Assembly: GCA_019925095.2 (NCBI GenBank)
Contig: JAHHIN020000030.1
Coordinates: 8,392,501-8,456,500 of the forward strand
DNA length: 64,000 nucleotides
Direction of reading: 5' to 3'
Source of the DNA: Dendrolimus kikuchii
Lineage: Eukaryota; Arthropoda; Insecta; Lepidoptera; Lasiocampidae
This document shows, piece by piece, positions 44,446 through 57,430 of this stretch (positions are counted from its first letter, which is position 1; each line of letters begins with the position of its first letter). Made by a program: the position numbers and the translations under genes. The notes beneath the pieces were generated by a model, which did no database searches, was not told the origin of the DNA, and saw nothing but the letters and a program-made list of their open reading frames with translations.

Positions 44446-47400
44446 ATGGCTCCAAACGAGAACTCGCAATTATTACTTCTTACTACGCGAAAAGAATACA
44501 TATTTCGTGAAATACAAATATTATACGATTTATCGAATGATATTTTAATAAAAAATAAAACTGGTATAGGAACATTTAAAAGTAGATACAAACGTATTGA
44601 ATCTATTCGTTTAGAATTCATAGAGGTAGTGAACGAAATTAATCAGTTAATCCTAAAAATGGATCCAGAACAAACAATTGACTACAAATGTGTAGAATCT
44701 TTCGATACATTGTACTATGCCGTTCATGCCGCAGCGCACGAATTATTGCCGTCCACGTCGCCCGTGGATCAAAGTGGCGGCACCGGCGCGCTAGCCTCCG
44801 CCAGCGCGGGAACAGACGCAAAGTTAAAACCTAGCGCTCAAGCAAGGCTACCTAAAATTGAATTGCCCAAATTTGATGGAAACATAGAATTATGGCAAAC
44901 ATTTTATGATACATTCTTATCACTTATACACGATAACATAAACTTGTCTGCTATCGAAAAATTCCATTACCTATTGTCTAGCCTTTCAGGATCAGCCTTG
45001 TCGGTGGCCAAGGGCGTGCCAGTAACAGCAAACAATTATAGCATAGTTTTTGATGCTCTTATTAACCGTTTTCAAAATAAACGTATATTGGCAACTAATT
45101 ATTTAAATAAAATTTGTAATTATCCAACAATGAAATTTTGTAACTTAAATGAATTGAGAAACATGACTAGTGTACTATATGAATCAGCTAATGCTCTCAA
45201 GGCTATTGGTATCCCAGACTTAGGTGAATTCATTTTATTTTATTTAGCTTCATGCAACCTGGATAATGATACCCGTAAACGTTTTGAATCTCAAAACTTT
45301 GAACAACTTCCCACTTTTGAGAATTTACTAAGTTTTTTACAAAGCTATGTCAAGATATTGGAGGCAAGTGAACCTAGTGTTACACGAACACAACACATGA
45401 TCAATCCGCAAAGGATTCAGCAGCGAACACCTAACTATAGAAATGCAGACACTCGTACCAGGACTTACAATCAAGAAAAACGTTCTGTGTCTTTGCCAGT
45501 TAATGCAGATACGTATTCAGATTCGAACACAATTAATGTGGATTCACATACATACCCAGGGCCGTACTTGGATTGTATGACACCTGAAAACACAGGGCCG
45601 TACTTGGATTCCATGTCATATTCTAATACAGGTCCGTACTTCGACTCCATATTATGTAACACTACAGGGCCGCATTCTGATTTTGAACCATACCAAGAAG
45701 AAAACCCAAATTATAATTTGACAGGTGAGTGCCCACCTACGGGGACGTACTCAGCTGCAGTTTCATATAATATCAATAAATTTCCTGACTGTGTTTGTTG
45801 TGGTTTTTCTCATCATGGTATTTATAAATGCCCATTATTTTATGCTTACAATTTAATGGGTCGGAAAAAACTTGTTGCGGCAAAACAACTTTGCACTAAC
45901 TGTCTACGTCCAAACCACAGTGTTGATAAGTGCCAGTCAAAATCTAATTGTACTAAGTGTAATGCACGCCACCATTCTTTGTTGCATGAATCCCATCCAG
46001 TGATTGCCGCAACTAGTAAGTCCAGTAGTGAATCAGAACCCTCTTCTCTGCCATTAAACTCCGCGGTTACTATGAACTCCATGAGCACTAGTGCATACGT
46101 CGGCGATAGTCTGGCAATGGTAATTCTCGGTACATGTAGAGTACGCGTGCGTGGTCCGGGCGGGACCCTGAAAATTCGTGCCCTTATTGATAGCGGGGCG
46201 CAAGACTGCTTTATGACAACCGCTTGCGCAAGGCGTCTCGGTTTACCCATTCGACGATGTAATATTACCGTGGCTGGCTTAGGTCAAAACGCCGTGCATA
46301 AAATTCAGGGAATAACATCATGTTCAGTACAGCCACAAGATGTTGATAATCCAAGTTTTCATATTAACCCAATCATTATGGATACAATAACTAATAAGAT
46401 GCCGTCTATAGAAATAACTCCTGATGTTCGAAAATCATGTAAGCATTTAGTATTTGCTGACGAAGAATTTGATAAACCGAACGATATTGATCTTCTTCTG
46501 GGTGCGGAATTATTTCACGAATTCTACGATGGGCGTCGTCTGGAATTGGGTCCTGGTCTCCCAGTTGCATTACATAGTGTGTTTGGCTGGGTGATCACTG
46601 GTAAATTGGAGTCAAGTCATCGACCGCCACATAATACAACCTCTTCGCTTTTAACCACACTTGCCCTTGACCAGACAATAAAGCGATTTTGGGAAATTGA
46701 AGAACCACCGGTGGCAGAAATTAAAAACCCGGATGATGAAAAATGTGAGCAGTTGTATTCCAAGTTAGTGACTCGGAATCCAGATGGTAGATACGTAGTT
46801 CCGATATTGCTTAAGGAACCTACTGACGTCTTAGGAAACTCGTATACTTCATCCTTAAAACGTCTATTCAATCTTGAGAGACGGTTCGTTCATAATAGAG
46901 AGTTGAAAGAAAATTATATTAACTTTATGCGGGAATATTCTAATTTAGACCACATGAAACTCGTCGAGCGACCCATGCCTACCTCAAACATCATACCTCA
47001 TCATTGTGTCGTGAGACCAGACAGTTCTACTACAAAGCTCAGAGTTGTATTTGATGGTAGCGCGAAGACTTCAAATGGAAAACACTAAATGATCTCGTTT
47101 ATATTGGCCCAAAACTTCAAAATGACATAGTGGATATAGTCACAAAGTTTAGAATTCCAAAAGTTGTGTTTACAGCGGATATTTCAAAAATGTACCGAAA
47201 TATTCAACTAAGACCTGAAGATCGAATCTATCAGCATATCCTATGGCGTGATTCCTCAAATGATCCTGTTAGTGAATTCGAACTTACCACGGTTACATAT
47301 GGCGTGAGTAGTTCGCCTTATTTAGCCATTCGCACTTTACATCAACTAGCGGATGACCATGGAGCGCAATGGCCTCAAGCGGCTGCCATTCTTAAACACG

Positions 47401-49976
47401 ATACATTCATGGATGATATTACTGCTGGAGCGCCTTCTTTGGAAGAAGCTGTTAAATTAAAAACAGAACTGGTTGACTTACTAGATTGTGGAAAGTTTGA
47501 GCTAAGAGAATGGAGTAGCAATTCACTAGAATTTTTATCTGAATTACCAATAGACCACTGCCAAATACCGAAGCCCTTTTGTGATGAAAGCAATCAACAT
47601 ACCCTTAAAATACTTGGCATCCAGTGGGATCCCTGCCAAGATCGGTTTACTTATACAATGTCAGAATTGGACAAGAAATGTACGAAACGCATAATTTTGT
47701 CCAACATCGCTCGTATTTATGACCCTCTTGGTTGGTTGACACCAGTAGTACTTATAGCAAAGTTGTTAATGCAACAACTCTGGCGACTTCAGTTGCAATG
47801 GGATGAGCCTATTCCTAATGAAATTCAACTACAGTGGCTAAATTTTTGTTCCGAATTACAAAATCTACATAAAGTTCAGATCCCTCGTAGAATTATTACT
47901 TCCACTACAACCAGCTTCGAACTTATTGGCTTTAGCGATGGCTCCATGAAGGCTTATGGGTGCTGTATTTATTTGCGCTCATCAGATTCCATCAGAACGC
48001 TCTCTCACTTGCTTATCGCCAAGTCTAGAGTCGCACCGTTGAAGTTACTAACCGTTAACCGCTTGGAACTTCTTGGCGCAGTATTGTTAGCTCGTGTCTT
48101 GAAACATATGTTTCAGTTGCTTCACCCACTAATTGCAATTTCTAAAGTGACCGCGTTCACAGACAGTAGTACTGTGTTAAGTTGGCTACATATTCCTCCA
48201 TATAAGCTGAAGACGTTTGTTTCGCATCGTGTCATTAAGGTTGTTGACAATATAGGAATAGAAAACTGGCAACATGTTTCTTCGCATGACAATCCTGCAG
48301 ATTTGTGTAGCCGAGGTTCGAGCTGCTCAGAAATCGTATCGTCTTCAACCTGGTGGAATGGGCCGAAATGGCTAATCAATGATGTTGAGAGTTGGCCAGT
48401 TCAAAAACAATATATATCAATGGATAACATACCAGAACTCAAGAAACCATCTAATACATCGCTTGTCCTTGTCAATTCAGAAGAGACTACCTTCATTTCA
48501 AATATGCTAGACAGAAGTTCATCGTTTTCACGTACAAAGCGCGTTATAGCTTGGTGTCTACGCTTTATTAACAACGCAAAATGCAATAAATTAGCGCGCA
48601 TTACTTCTGGATTGACTACTGATGAACTAGAAGTGGCACTTCGGATACTAGTAAAAACAGAACAAACCAAAGGGTTTTCTGAAGAAATTAATTACATCAA
48701 GAGGCAGGCAAACTGTAGCCGTGCTATACAGAAACTTAATCCTTATATCGATGAAATGGGTCTTCTACGAGTAGGTGGGCGACTTAAAAACTCTTGTTTA
48801 CCACAAACTGCGATTAATCCTTTGCTATTACCTAAATCGTCTCGTCTGTCTTTATTGTTGATTGACTATTTTCATCGACTTTATTTACATTGTGGACCCC
48901 GTACTTTACAATCCCTGATACTGAGGAAATTTTGGATATTGGGTATCCGCAATTTGATTCGCTCGCGTTTGTCGAAATGTGTAACATGTTTCAAGGTCAA
49001 TCCAAAAATTAATCATCCTTTGATGGGAGACTTACCACCTTCTAGAGTTCAACCTTCAAGATGCTTTCAAAATATCGGAATCGATTTTGCAGGACCATTT
49101 TATGTTAAGGAAAGTCGTAGACGAAACGCTCGTATTAACAAAGCATATATCTGTGTGATAGTATGTTTGGCAGTTAAGGCCATACACATAGAGGTCGTTT
49201 CGGATTTGTCGACCCCTGCCTTCATCGCAGCTCTAGATCGATTCGTGTCCCGTCGTGGCCTCTGCAATCAGATCGTATCAGATTGTGGTACGAACTTTGT
49301 AGGAGCTCAGCGGTACTTGAGTGAAGTTAATCATTTTTTAGTAAATTCTCAAGAAGAAATCTGTGAGAATTTGGCAAAACGTCAAATCATTTGGAATTTT
49401 AATCCTCCCACGGGGAGTCACTTTGGTGGAATATTTGAAAGTGGTGTAAAATCAATAAAATATCACTTAAAACGTGTAGTGGGTTTACAGGTACTTACCT
49501 TCGAAGAATTGAGTACAGTAGTTACAAAAATTGAAGCTGTCCTAAATTCACGTCCACTTTGTGTGATATCTTCGGATCCTAATGAAGTTGATGTTCTGAC
49601 ACCTGGTCATTTTCTGACTGGAGGTCCGTTAGTGGCTCTACCTGAACCTCCATTGGAAAAAAAACACATATCTGCTCGTGAGCGATGGCAAATGGTACAA
49701 AAAATTACTCAATGTTTTTGGCGTATTTGGCAACGGGATTACCTTCATACCCTCCAGCAAAGATTAAAATGGTTCCATGATCAGGAAAATTTAAAAATTG
49801 GAGATGTAGTAGCGATTGTGGATCAAAATATTTCTCCGCTAGAATGGCGTCTAGGAAAAGTAGTTGCTATTCATCCTGGTTCGGACGGTATAGTACGTGT
49901 TGTTACACTACGCACTGAAAAGGGCATTTTAAAACGACCGGTTGTAAAAGTATGTCCCCTGCCTCTATCCGATTAA
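44446..49976 (+). pseudogene. BEL/Pao gag-pol, one frameshift
   Basis: The first frame, 44446-47088 (880 codons), holds gag with CVCCGFSHHGIYKC and two further knuckles (CTNCLRPNHSVDKC, CTKCNARHH), an aspartic protease (IRALIDSGAQDCFM) and the start of RT (TTKLRVVFDGSAK). The frame then shifts near 47080. The second frame runs to 49976 with RT (FTADISKMYRNIQL, VTYGVSSSPYLA, active site FMDDITAG), RNase H (LIGFSDGSMKAYG), the integrase finger and core (IGIDFAGPFYVK, IVSDCGTNFVGAQ) and a C-terminal domain. Order and motifs are those of BEL/Pao. Apart from the single shift it looks nearly intact, in keeping with its similar LTRs. Confidence 0.92.
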
Positions 49977-50251
49977 AAAATAATAATAATAAAAAATAAA
50001 ATAAACATTGTTTACATAATAAGTTAAGTTTAGTTTTAAAAGTATAGTATAAACAATACCATTTTTTCCTTTAAGCACTAGATAGATAGATATTCTCAGT
50101 TATAATTCATATATTTTAATTTTTGTGTCCATCATTATTATTTTTTGGTAGATTTTTTCAGTGATATCCATTTAAATGGTATCATATCTGGCGTAATGCT
50201 AATTTCATATTATTATTAGAAATCCCTAAAGGTATTTCTAGAGGGGGGACA

Positions 50252-50547
50252 TGTGTCGACCTAAATAACCTAAATTCCTTTTGTCCTTTTAAACCATTCC
50301 CTTTCCATAAACTCGGCAAAAACAAAAAAAAACTAAAAGAGGAAACCCCGAAGATGTCAAGAGATGGCGCCATCTGTATGCGCGGTCGACTGCAAAACGT
50401 CAAGGCTGTCAAGTTAAATTCTCTCTCTCTCAACCGACACGTACGTGCGCAAAAAACCGAAAAATATTTAAAAACTATAAAAACTGTGCGGGGTCCAGGT
50501 GCGAGGATCAAAGCCGGGTAAGTCCCTTTTCCTTCCTTGCCCTCACA
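50252..50547 (+). repeat. BEL/Pao 3' LTR
   Basis: 296 bp, TGTGTCGACC...CCCTCACA, preceded by the polypurine tract at 50240-50250. Confidence 0.93.
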
Positions 50548-50994
50548 AGCGGCAACTAGGCCCAGCACTTATAAACAAATGATCCTTGAATGTTTGAAAA
50601 CCAAGTAAACCACTATATCAAGTATTTCTGGCAATTAGCGTCCTCCTTGCGGCTGGTCGTAGGCATTCGGTGTGCTCTTGGCTCTGGCTCTGCGTTCTGG
50701 TAAGGTCTCCCTCTCTTCTTCTTTTCTTTCTTCTTCTTTTTAGATATTGTATACCAAACCTTGTTTTTTTTTTTTTCCTCTCTTTTGCTTTTACTTACGG
50801 TAGCTAGTATAATTTCAATTACTTAATATGTGGCAAATGATGTTGGTGTTGTATTAAGTCAAACTACTTATGTATAAGATTCATAATACTAAACTCTGTA
50901 CAATACTGTTTTTTTGTCCAAATAAATGAAAAAAAAAAAAAAAAAAAAAAAGCTTTATGTCGGCGATAAAACGTTAGCATGCTAGCTAGCTACG

Positions 50995-51070
50995 CTGTTT
51001 TGGATATCAAAATAAGAGTACGTGTTTTTCCTATGAAAAACACGTACTCTTATTTTGATATCCAAAACAG
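50995..51070. repeat. Perfect 36-bp hairpin, 4-base loop
   Basis: The arm 50995-51030, starting CTGTTTTGGATATCAAAAT, is exactly mirrored at 51035-51070. The loop is CTAT. It lies 40 bp after the LINE A-tail. Confidence 0.97.
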
Positions 51071-51077
51071 ATTAATT

Positions 51078-51131
51078 AGATTGTAATAGAGAGGTAAGAA
51101 GTTTAGTCTACTTACCTCTCTATTACAATCT
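51078..51131. repeat. Perfect 21-bp hairpin, 12-base loop
   Basis: The arm 51078-51098 (AGATTGTAATAGAGAGG plus TAAG) is exactly mirrored at 51111-51131. It follows the 36-bp hairpin after only 7 bp. Confidence 0.97.
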
Positions 51132-51556
51132 ATTTTAATTGTGTTGCTGACTCTAAAGTCCGTAACACATTACCGCAACGCACCTCAAGATAGGTGCGCT
51201 GCACCATAAGTGAGAGTGATTCAAATTTTAAACTTATTAAGGGCCGCGTGATAAAAAAAAAACAAAACACCTTCAGAACATTTATTTAATTACAAACGTC
51301 ATTCCTTATGACTTCCGCTCTAAAATCACTTAATTATTAAAAATTTAACGAATTTACAATAGTTTTTATTAAAGTAAAACTAATAAAGGCATAAGTTTAT
51401 AATATGAGTTTTATTTGTACCTTAGATGTTTTACATGGAATACAAAATTCAAAGAAGTGACACCATCAGTTTTGGTTTATTCCTCTAAAGATGTCAAAGT
51501 ACTTTTATCTAAGTAGGTTCAATAGCTTCACTATAAAGAGTCTGTATATACAAAAT

Positions 51557-51703
51557 CTAACATCTTCTCTTGAAGCTACAGAACAGCAGAGTCCTTAAAT
51601 GTGCAGCATTTACCAAGGTAGAGGTGTCAGGACCGGCCAAAACAGGAATTGTTTCCAACTGGTTTTCTTTTAATATGCCAGTTTTATGTTGGCTGGCATG
51701 TCG
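51557..51703 (-). CDS. Candidate terminal exon, unknown gene
   Basis: On the minus strand an acceptor (TATTTTGCAG) is followed by 48 open codons, including GILKENQLETIPVLAGPDTS and a basic end FCSFKRRC, then TAG at 51559-51557. AATAAA lies 75 bp downstream (51482-51477). The composition looks protein-like, but no family was recognised and no partner exon found. It does not fit the phase of the astacin exons. It may be chance. Confidence 0.3.
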   Translation of the reverse strand, partial: RHASQHKTGILKENQLETIPVLAGPDTSTLVNAAHLRTLLFCSFKRRC

Positions 51704-52017
51704 CTGCAAAATATTGAAATATTAGTTTAGAATAATTGTGTCCACAGTATTTTTTTCATAAAATTTGCTTAAATTATGACATTATCATTCAAATTGGGCA
51801 AATACATTTCTTGGATGGAATCACAGCCACAAAACCCATAAGTTTTTCTAAAATAGTTATATAGAATGAGAATGACATAGACTACAACTAGTAACTAGCA
51901 TATCAGTAATAAGGTAGCAGCAACAAGTATATCAAAGGCTAAAAGTAAAAGTACAAAATTCAATTATACGAGCAGTCTCCATGAGGGTGAGAGGCACGAG
52001 AAGACATATTAAGGCCT
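51704..52017. other. AT-rich, nothing recognised
   Basis: No gene or repeat match noticed. Confidence 0.4.
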
Positions 52018-52315
52018 TTTTTTTTTTTTTTTTTTTTATTGCAGGAGTTCAGCAGACAGGCAGACGGCCCACTTGATGGAAAGCGGTAACCATCGCCTAT
52101 GGACATTTGCAACACCGAAGGTGCTACAAATGCGCTGCTGCTCTCTTAAGGGTCACTGGAACCTAGTCACCAATGCCGGAACACAACTCAAGGTTGTTAT
52201 GGCGACATACTTTAGACGAGGGGTGGTAGCCATCCAGTCGGGCAAATGCCCTACCACCTGGCTGTGGGTTGTTTAGTCGCCTCTTACGACAGGCCGCCCG
52301 GCCGCAGGAAATTGT
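52018..52315 (+). repeat. Interspersed repeat R, copy 1
   Basis: Starts after a T-run with ATTGCAGGAGTTCAGCAGAC. It contains GACGGCCCACTTGATGGAAA, CATCGCCTATGGACATTTGC, GCGCTGCTGCTCTCTTAAG and GCCCTACCACCTGGCTGTGG, and ends near GGCCGCAGGAAATTGT. Further copies are at 61254-61857 and 63637-63935, with a fragment at 32225. No coding capacity is visible. Confidence 0.85.
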
Positions 52316-52547
52316 AAAAATTGTCTTCGACTGCGAAGACGGAGCAGGAATTATATAATAAGCCGATAGTCCAACGACTATCCTGCTGATCATCGTCCCG
52401 CCATACAAAACTTGTATATTAATTTTGATCCTTTTATAGCACGTTTTGTTATAAAATAATATGTATGTATTAAAATATGTATATAATTAAAAAAAAGTAT
52501 ATCAATACTAACTATAAAAGTATATACAGTATTAACTTACTCTTACC

Positions 52548-52714
52548 GACACACAGTGTTGCTAGAAGAAAGCATAGTAAATATTTGCCTCTTTACACTA
52601 TCTATGGTCTAAGACTTACCCATTTGTCCTTGGTTTTATACCTTTCTCTTTCACTCACCAGCATGACATCTCTTTCCTTGATATGATAGATGTCAGATAG
52701 CTGTCAATTCATAT
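52548..52714 (+). repeat. Left 167-bp inverted repeat
   Basis: Reverse complement of 57431-57597, with no mismatch seen by eye. Confidence 0.93.
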
Positions 52715-55700
52715 GCATTGTAAAATTTTGCCGGTAAAACATTGCAAAATTTGTAAATTATTTCAAAGTGTTAAAACTATTCAATATTAATAGAATTTTG
52801 AAGTGTTGACAACACAGTGCCAAGAAAATAATATAGTACTTCATTATAACACTTACCATTCGTCTTTTAATTGTGTTATAATAAGTACAAACTACGACAA
52901 GTAAGTGTTCCAAGTGGAATGTGCAACATTCGAAATCTTTAAGCCTTTGGTGATTTCTGTTATTACGAGCACATCGAGTGAAACCAATTACGATAAATTA
53001 TCTTCGTTTCTCAAGTTCGGACGAAGGGGGAAGTATTTTGCTTTATTCTACTGAACATGAGATGTAAGTACAATTACGAGTTTTCAAACAGGATTGAACT
53101 TGTTTTAACACCTAACTGAAAATCTCAGTAGGGGAAATAAAACACCGAGGTTAGTAAACCGGTTGTTTACTTAAGCTAACCAAGAGTTAGTGTCAAAAAT
53201 TAAATTGATTTTTAATTAATATGATTGAAAGGACATTTATCACAAACTTGTCTTGCTAATAGTGTTGTACTAAGACATAACATTTGTCATTTCACTGTAA
53301 AAGAAGACCACTTATCGGTGCAGAACCATTGTGGACAAATTTGTTTTTTATAATATTCTAGAACAATGACAATTTCTGAACAAAGGCTATAGCTGGATAA
53401 ACATCCAGCTGCTGCTGGCTGAAGTTGAACAGCTTCTTTAATTCAGTGATAAAACACTGGGGTGTGTATAGATAGTCGGCCCATTTATTTATTATTTGAG
53501 ATATAAAGATAACTTTGGGTGGTTATAGCCTTCTAACCTATATTAAAGAAAGTTTGGATCTGTTCATGGTACATAGATGTGCCATGTGACTATAACCCAC
53601 CTGAACATTGGTCTTGTAAACGAGGGCTTGTAAATTAAGTCCTCACAGGAGGCACCACAACTGATTTTCACCAAAGCCTAGTAATTTTTACATTACTTAT
53701 TGACAGGATTAATAAAGTCAGTGGGACCAATGTCCCATAATTAAATATTAGAGACTACATTGCAAATTATTTGTAGTCAAGACTATATTTTTGTCCTGAT
53801 GTTGTACAACTTATTAAAGCATCATTGAGTGGCTTACAAGGGTGATTAAAATTTAAAGACAAGTACGTACTTTAAGTTAAAAAGTAACACATCTAATGTC
53901 TTATATGACAAGTGATCTAAGCCTTACTAATTATACAGCCAAGCCTATAAATCTTAGTGTAAATTGTTTAGACTACACAATACACATAATGAGAAAAGAG
54001 ATAGTTCACCTATTAAAAGTAGTGAATATAACAGACTCCATCCAAAGAGCTGCATTCAGATGGTTTTTGATAAAGAAGTCAGATGTTGATTTCTGCCCTC
54101 TTGGACCTCAGAGGTCTCAATTCATATGTAATATATTGTAAAACATTTTATATTACAAATAAAGAGATTAATTAAAGTTAAGACACATTGGTTAGTGACA
54201 ACAAACATTCAACAGGCATATTTTCACTTACCAATAGCTAAACCTCATCCGGACATTCCTCCGAGTGGTTTATAGCAAGATTTTCAGCAAACATTTAGTT
54301 ACACATTACAATAAGTAATTGTATTAATTACATATAAGAGAGCAGGGGTTAAAACAACAGCTTATCATCTTACTATTATAATAACATAAGAGATAGTTTG
54401 ATTAATCTTAAGACAGCAAAGTAGTGGTCTATTTGTATACTAATTTTAAACCTTATTTATACAAACTTATAATATCATAAGTGTCTATGCTATGAGACTG
54501 TGACATTCTGTAAGATGATAAGAAGTATCTCAATTGATGTTTAAAGACTGGAAACTCCCCTCTTTATTGCTCTTGCTTTGTGGCTTAACATTTGGCACAA
54601 AAATATTTGCTATTATAGCAAATTGGATTGCAGAAATCCTATAGACACCATATCCAGTTACTCTAGAATCAGTCAGGACGGAAGGTCCTTGATTCTCAAG
54701 TTGCAGAAACTCTGAGAATGTTCGATACGAGGATGGCATATAAGTTATCAAAAAGTCTATCTTACAATTGCCATCATGTGAGCATTAAATCTCAGGTGTG
54801 ATCAAATTATTTGCTCCAATGTCTAAGGTCTGTTTTCCTATTGTTATAACTGTCTGGGACACCAGGCGAGGCAGAGTGAAATTGTCCTAAAAACCATAAC
54901 TAAAAATAACATTTCTGATTTCAAACATGTGGAATAGATATATTACTACTCCTAAAGGGGTTATGACTAAATTGAGATTTTGCATACTATGCAATTTTAA
55001 AGAATTGGCTTCACAATCACTATGCAAATGTTCCTAAAATTATTCAAACAGAGCAGGCCAAGAGGGAATATCTAACCCTACTGTTTAGCAAGACCTGAAA
55101 TAAAGTTGATCAAAGGAGAGCAGGGCTCAGAACCAGTACTCAAATAGCTGTATTATTCAGTCTTTTGACCTCAAATTCAGGTTGAGGTGCTCAGCTAAAC
55201 AGGATTTGCTCACTGATTGGAAAGTGGGCCTGTAACCAATTTCTTGGAGTTCAAAGAGGAACGAGATGTATACTATGTTTGTAAGAATAAATAGTCAGTG
55301 TATGACTCAAAGAGGTGCATATTGTACATACATGGTGAGAAAAGGACGTAATCCCTTTACCTAAAAAAGTAAATAAATAAAGATGCTTACCATATTGTTG
55401 AATCTCACAGAACAATGGAGCATAACTCTCTTTCTCTGCCACTTAGCTCTCGGGGAAGCTAAACTGAACGAGAAGCCAGATGCCAAATGGTCCTAAAGTT
55501 CTGAAGTGGCTTCTTCTGCTCCAGGCCATGAAGGCTATGTTCAAAATTTGGAGCGTCCAAGGCATGAACTTATTTTCATCAAAGTATGTGATGAATGGCC
55601 CCAGACAGGTGTGCTCATTTTTCTACAATGTATTCGGTAGAAATGAGACTTTCGGCTGGGCTTGGCAATTTTCCCCACCCAGCCTAATAGAATACTGTCT

Positions 55701-57285
55701 TACTTGAACCAGGTTAAAGGAAATTTCCTTTTATTAATACCAGAATAGACCAAGGGCTTTCGGAGGCCAAACTTGAAAGCAAAGATTATTAACAATTCTC
55801 ATTTAAGACAGGAGGAAGATCTCAGTAGATGGACAGACAGACAGATTGCCCCTTTTTGCTTAAAAAGTTAGAGTTTGAATGATCAAGTCTCTTACTGAAT
55901 CACAAATGGCAAGACTTATCAAAGTAGTTGGCAGACACCTACTTAATAATACTTACAACTACAATTACTATATATCTACAATAGACATTGCCAAAAATAA
56001 ATTTTAAAAGGCTATCATATATTACTAGTTCTTAAGTTTTTTGAAATGGTGTAAATTAAAGTGTTTTCTATCTATCATATAATAACATTATCAGAGATGT
56101 AAGATGATCATCAAATACTTAAGACCATTTCACTTGTCAAACCAGAAATTTAAAATGCTATTTGTCTAGAATATTAGCATTTCTATTTGACAAAATTAAA
56201 ATAAATAAATAAAATTATATATATATAAGTATATATAATTTCATATTAGTAGCTGGATAGTCACTACTATTACTTGCCTCAGGCTGTAGAATCTATGATC
56301 TGTTGACACCAGGGCATCCCCAGACAATCAAAACAATCGGCTGGTAGCCACAACTTTGTGTAATAACAAGATTATAAATAAAATAATAAGCAGTCTAGCT
56401 GGATGTTACGGAAACACCGAAATTATTGTTTTGTCCTGTAACACACATTAAACATTTTATAACAGTATCTGAAAGGTCAAAAAGCCTAGATAGAGAATGA
56501 GTACAAGTTTATACATTTCTATCATTATCTTGAAAGATAAAAATTGCTTAAAGAACCATAATTACTGTTTTCAGAGACATTGTATATAATATTTTTTGTA
56601 AATATACAATATAGTACTCTATAAAAAAAAAGGGGGGGGGGGGGAGAGATTAATACTACTCTACATATATATCTATTAGCTAGATGTTGATACAAGATGT
56701 TAGTTATAAAATGACCAGTACAAGAGATATTAGAGGAATCTTATAAGTATTGAAACATACAGATGTTTCTATTAATGATATCAGACCTAGTCAAGATTAG
56801 CTATAAACTAATTTTAGTTATTATTAAGGCTCTTTAGTTATGTTTACCTTTAGGTTTTCCATTTTTAATGGAAGATTCATAAGATAAGTTCTTTACCAAG
56901 GAACCTTGAGATCTTATCATCTAATCAACATTTTCTTTAAAATAATAATTGATTTCAGATAGGAGGATTATTATTTTTTCTTTCTTTATTGTACACAAAG
57001 TAGTTACATATAAAACTACAGAGAGTGGTGATGTACCAAAACAAGATTAACAACTCCAAAGAGAGTTTTCTTCCAGCAAACCTAGGGAGACAGGGAGAGA
57101 CTATTATCCATATAATAATATAAATCAATATTGTTGGAAATTGATAAATTGTGAGGTTATTAGTATTAATTTTTTTTATTTTTCTTCACAGACAAATTAA
57201 AATTCTTAAAGTAAATCGGATATACTTTGAGAAATATTTTAAATCTCTAATCATCATATGCATTGTATTACTTGTGTTTTCACCA
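52715..57285. other. Interior of the long-inverted-repeat unit, no gene recognised
   Basis: 4.6 kb of AT-rich sequence read on both strands. The longest open frames (for example 53896-54141 plus, 54530-54751 minus, 55480-55707 plus) show no domain. Near 53055 the sequence AACATGAGATGTAAGT has an ATG directly before a donor-like site, but no continuing exon was found. 56624-56645 is an A-run followed by about 14 G. Confidence 0.45.
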
Positions 57286-57299
57286 GCAGATAACAAACA

Positions 57300-57405
57300 G
57301 GTCTTCTAGCAACACTGTGTGTCGACAGAGACACATAATATAACTGTTTTGCATTCCAACAAAACAGGTATTATGTGTTGACTGAGACACACAGTGTTGC
57401 AGCAA
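57300..57405. repeat. Second, smaller palindrome with the same end motif
   Basis: TAGCAACACTGTGTGTCGAC at about 57307 is mirrored by GACTGAGACACACAGTGTTGC at about 57385. AGACACATAATATAACTGTTTT and AAAACAGGTATTATGTGT are partly complementary around the centre GCATTCCAAC. It shares GACACACAGTGTTGC with the outer ends of the 5-kb unit. Confidence 0.75.
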
Positions 57406-57430
57406 GTTTCTTGCTGGTGTGTGGAAGACT

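Larger units (their letters stand above)
43903..50547 (+). mobile_element. BEL/Pao LTR retrotransposon
   Basis: The LTRs are 43903-44185 and 50252-50547. They show about two substitutions by eye over 283 bp. The 3' LTR begins TGTGTCGACC and ends CCCTCACA. The purine tract AGAGGGGGGAC lies just before it. The 5' LTR lacks the first 13 bases. Gag-pol lies between them. No target-site duplication can be seen, since the left border is truncated. Confidence 0.93.
40321..50955 (+). mobile_element. LINE with PHD-type ORF1 (CR1/L2/Jockey-like), split by BEL
   Basis: ORF1, ORF2 endonuclease and the first RT motifs lie at 40321-43902. After the BEL/Pao element, 50548-50955 looks like the LINE 3' UTR, with AATAAATG followed by a 24-base A-tail. 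The RT palm and thumb (well over 1 kb) are missing at the junction. Clade placement is by domain architecture only. Confidence 0.7.

Noticed and set aside
51557..51703. Last exon of the astacin gene
   Set aside because: Joining it to exon a (63362-63550) gives an early stop because the phase differs, whereas exon b joins in perfect phase.
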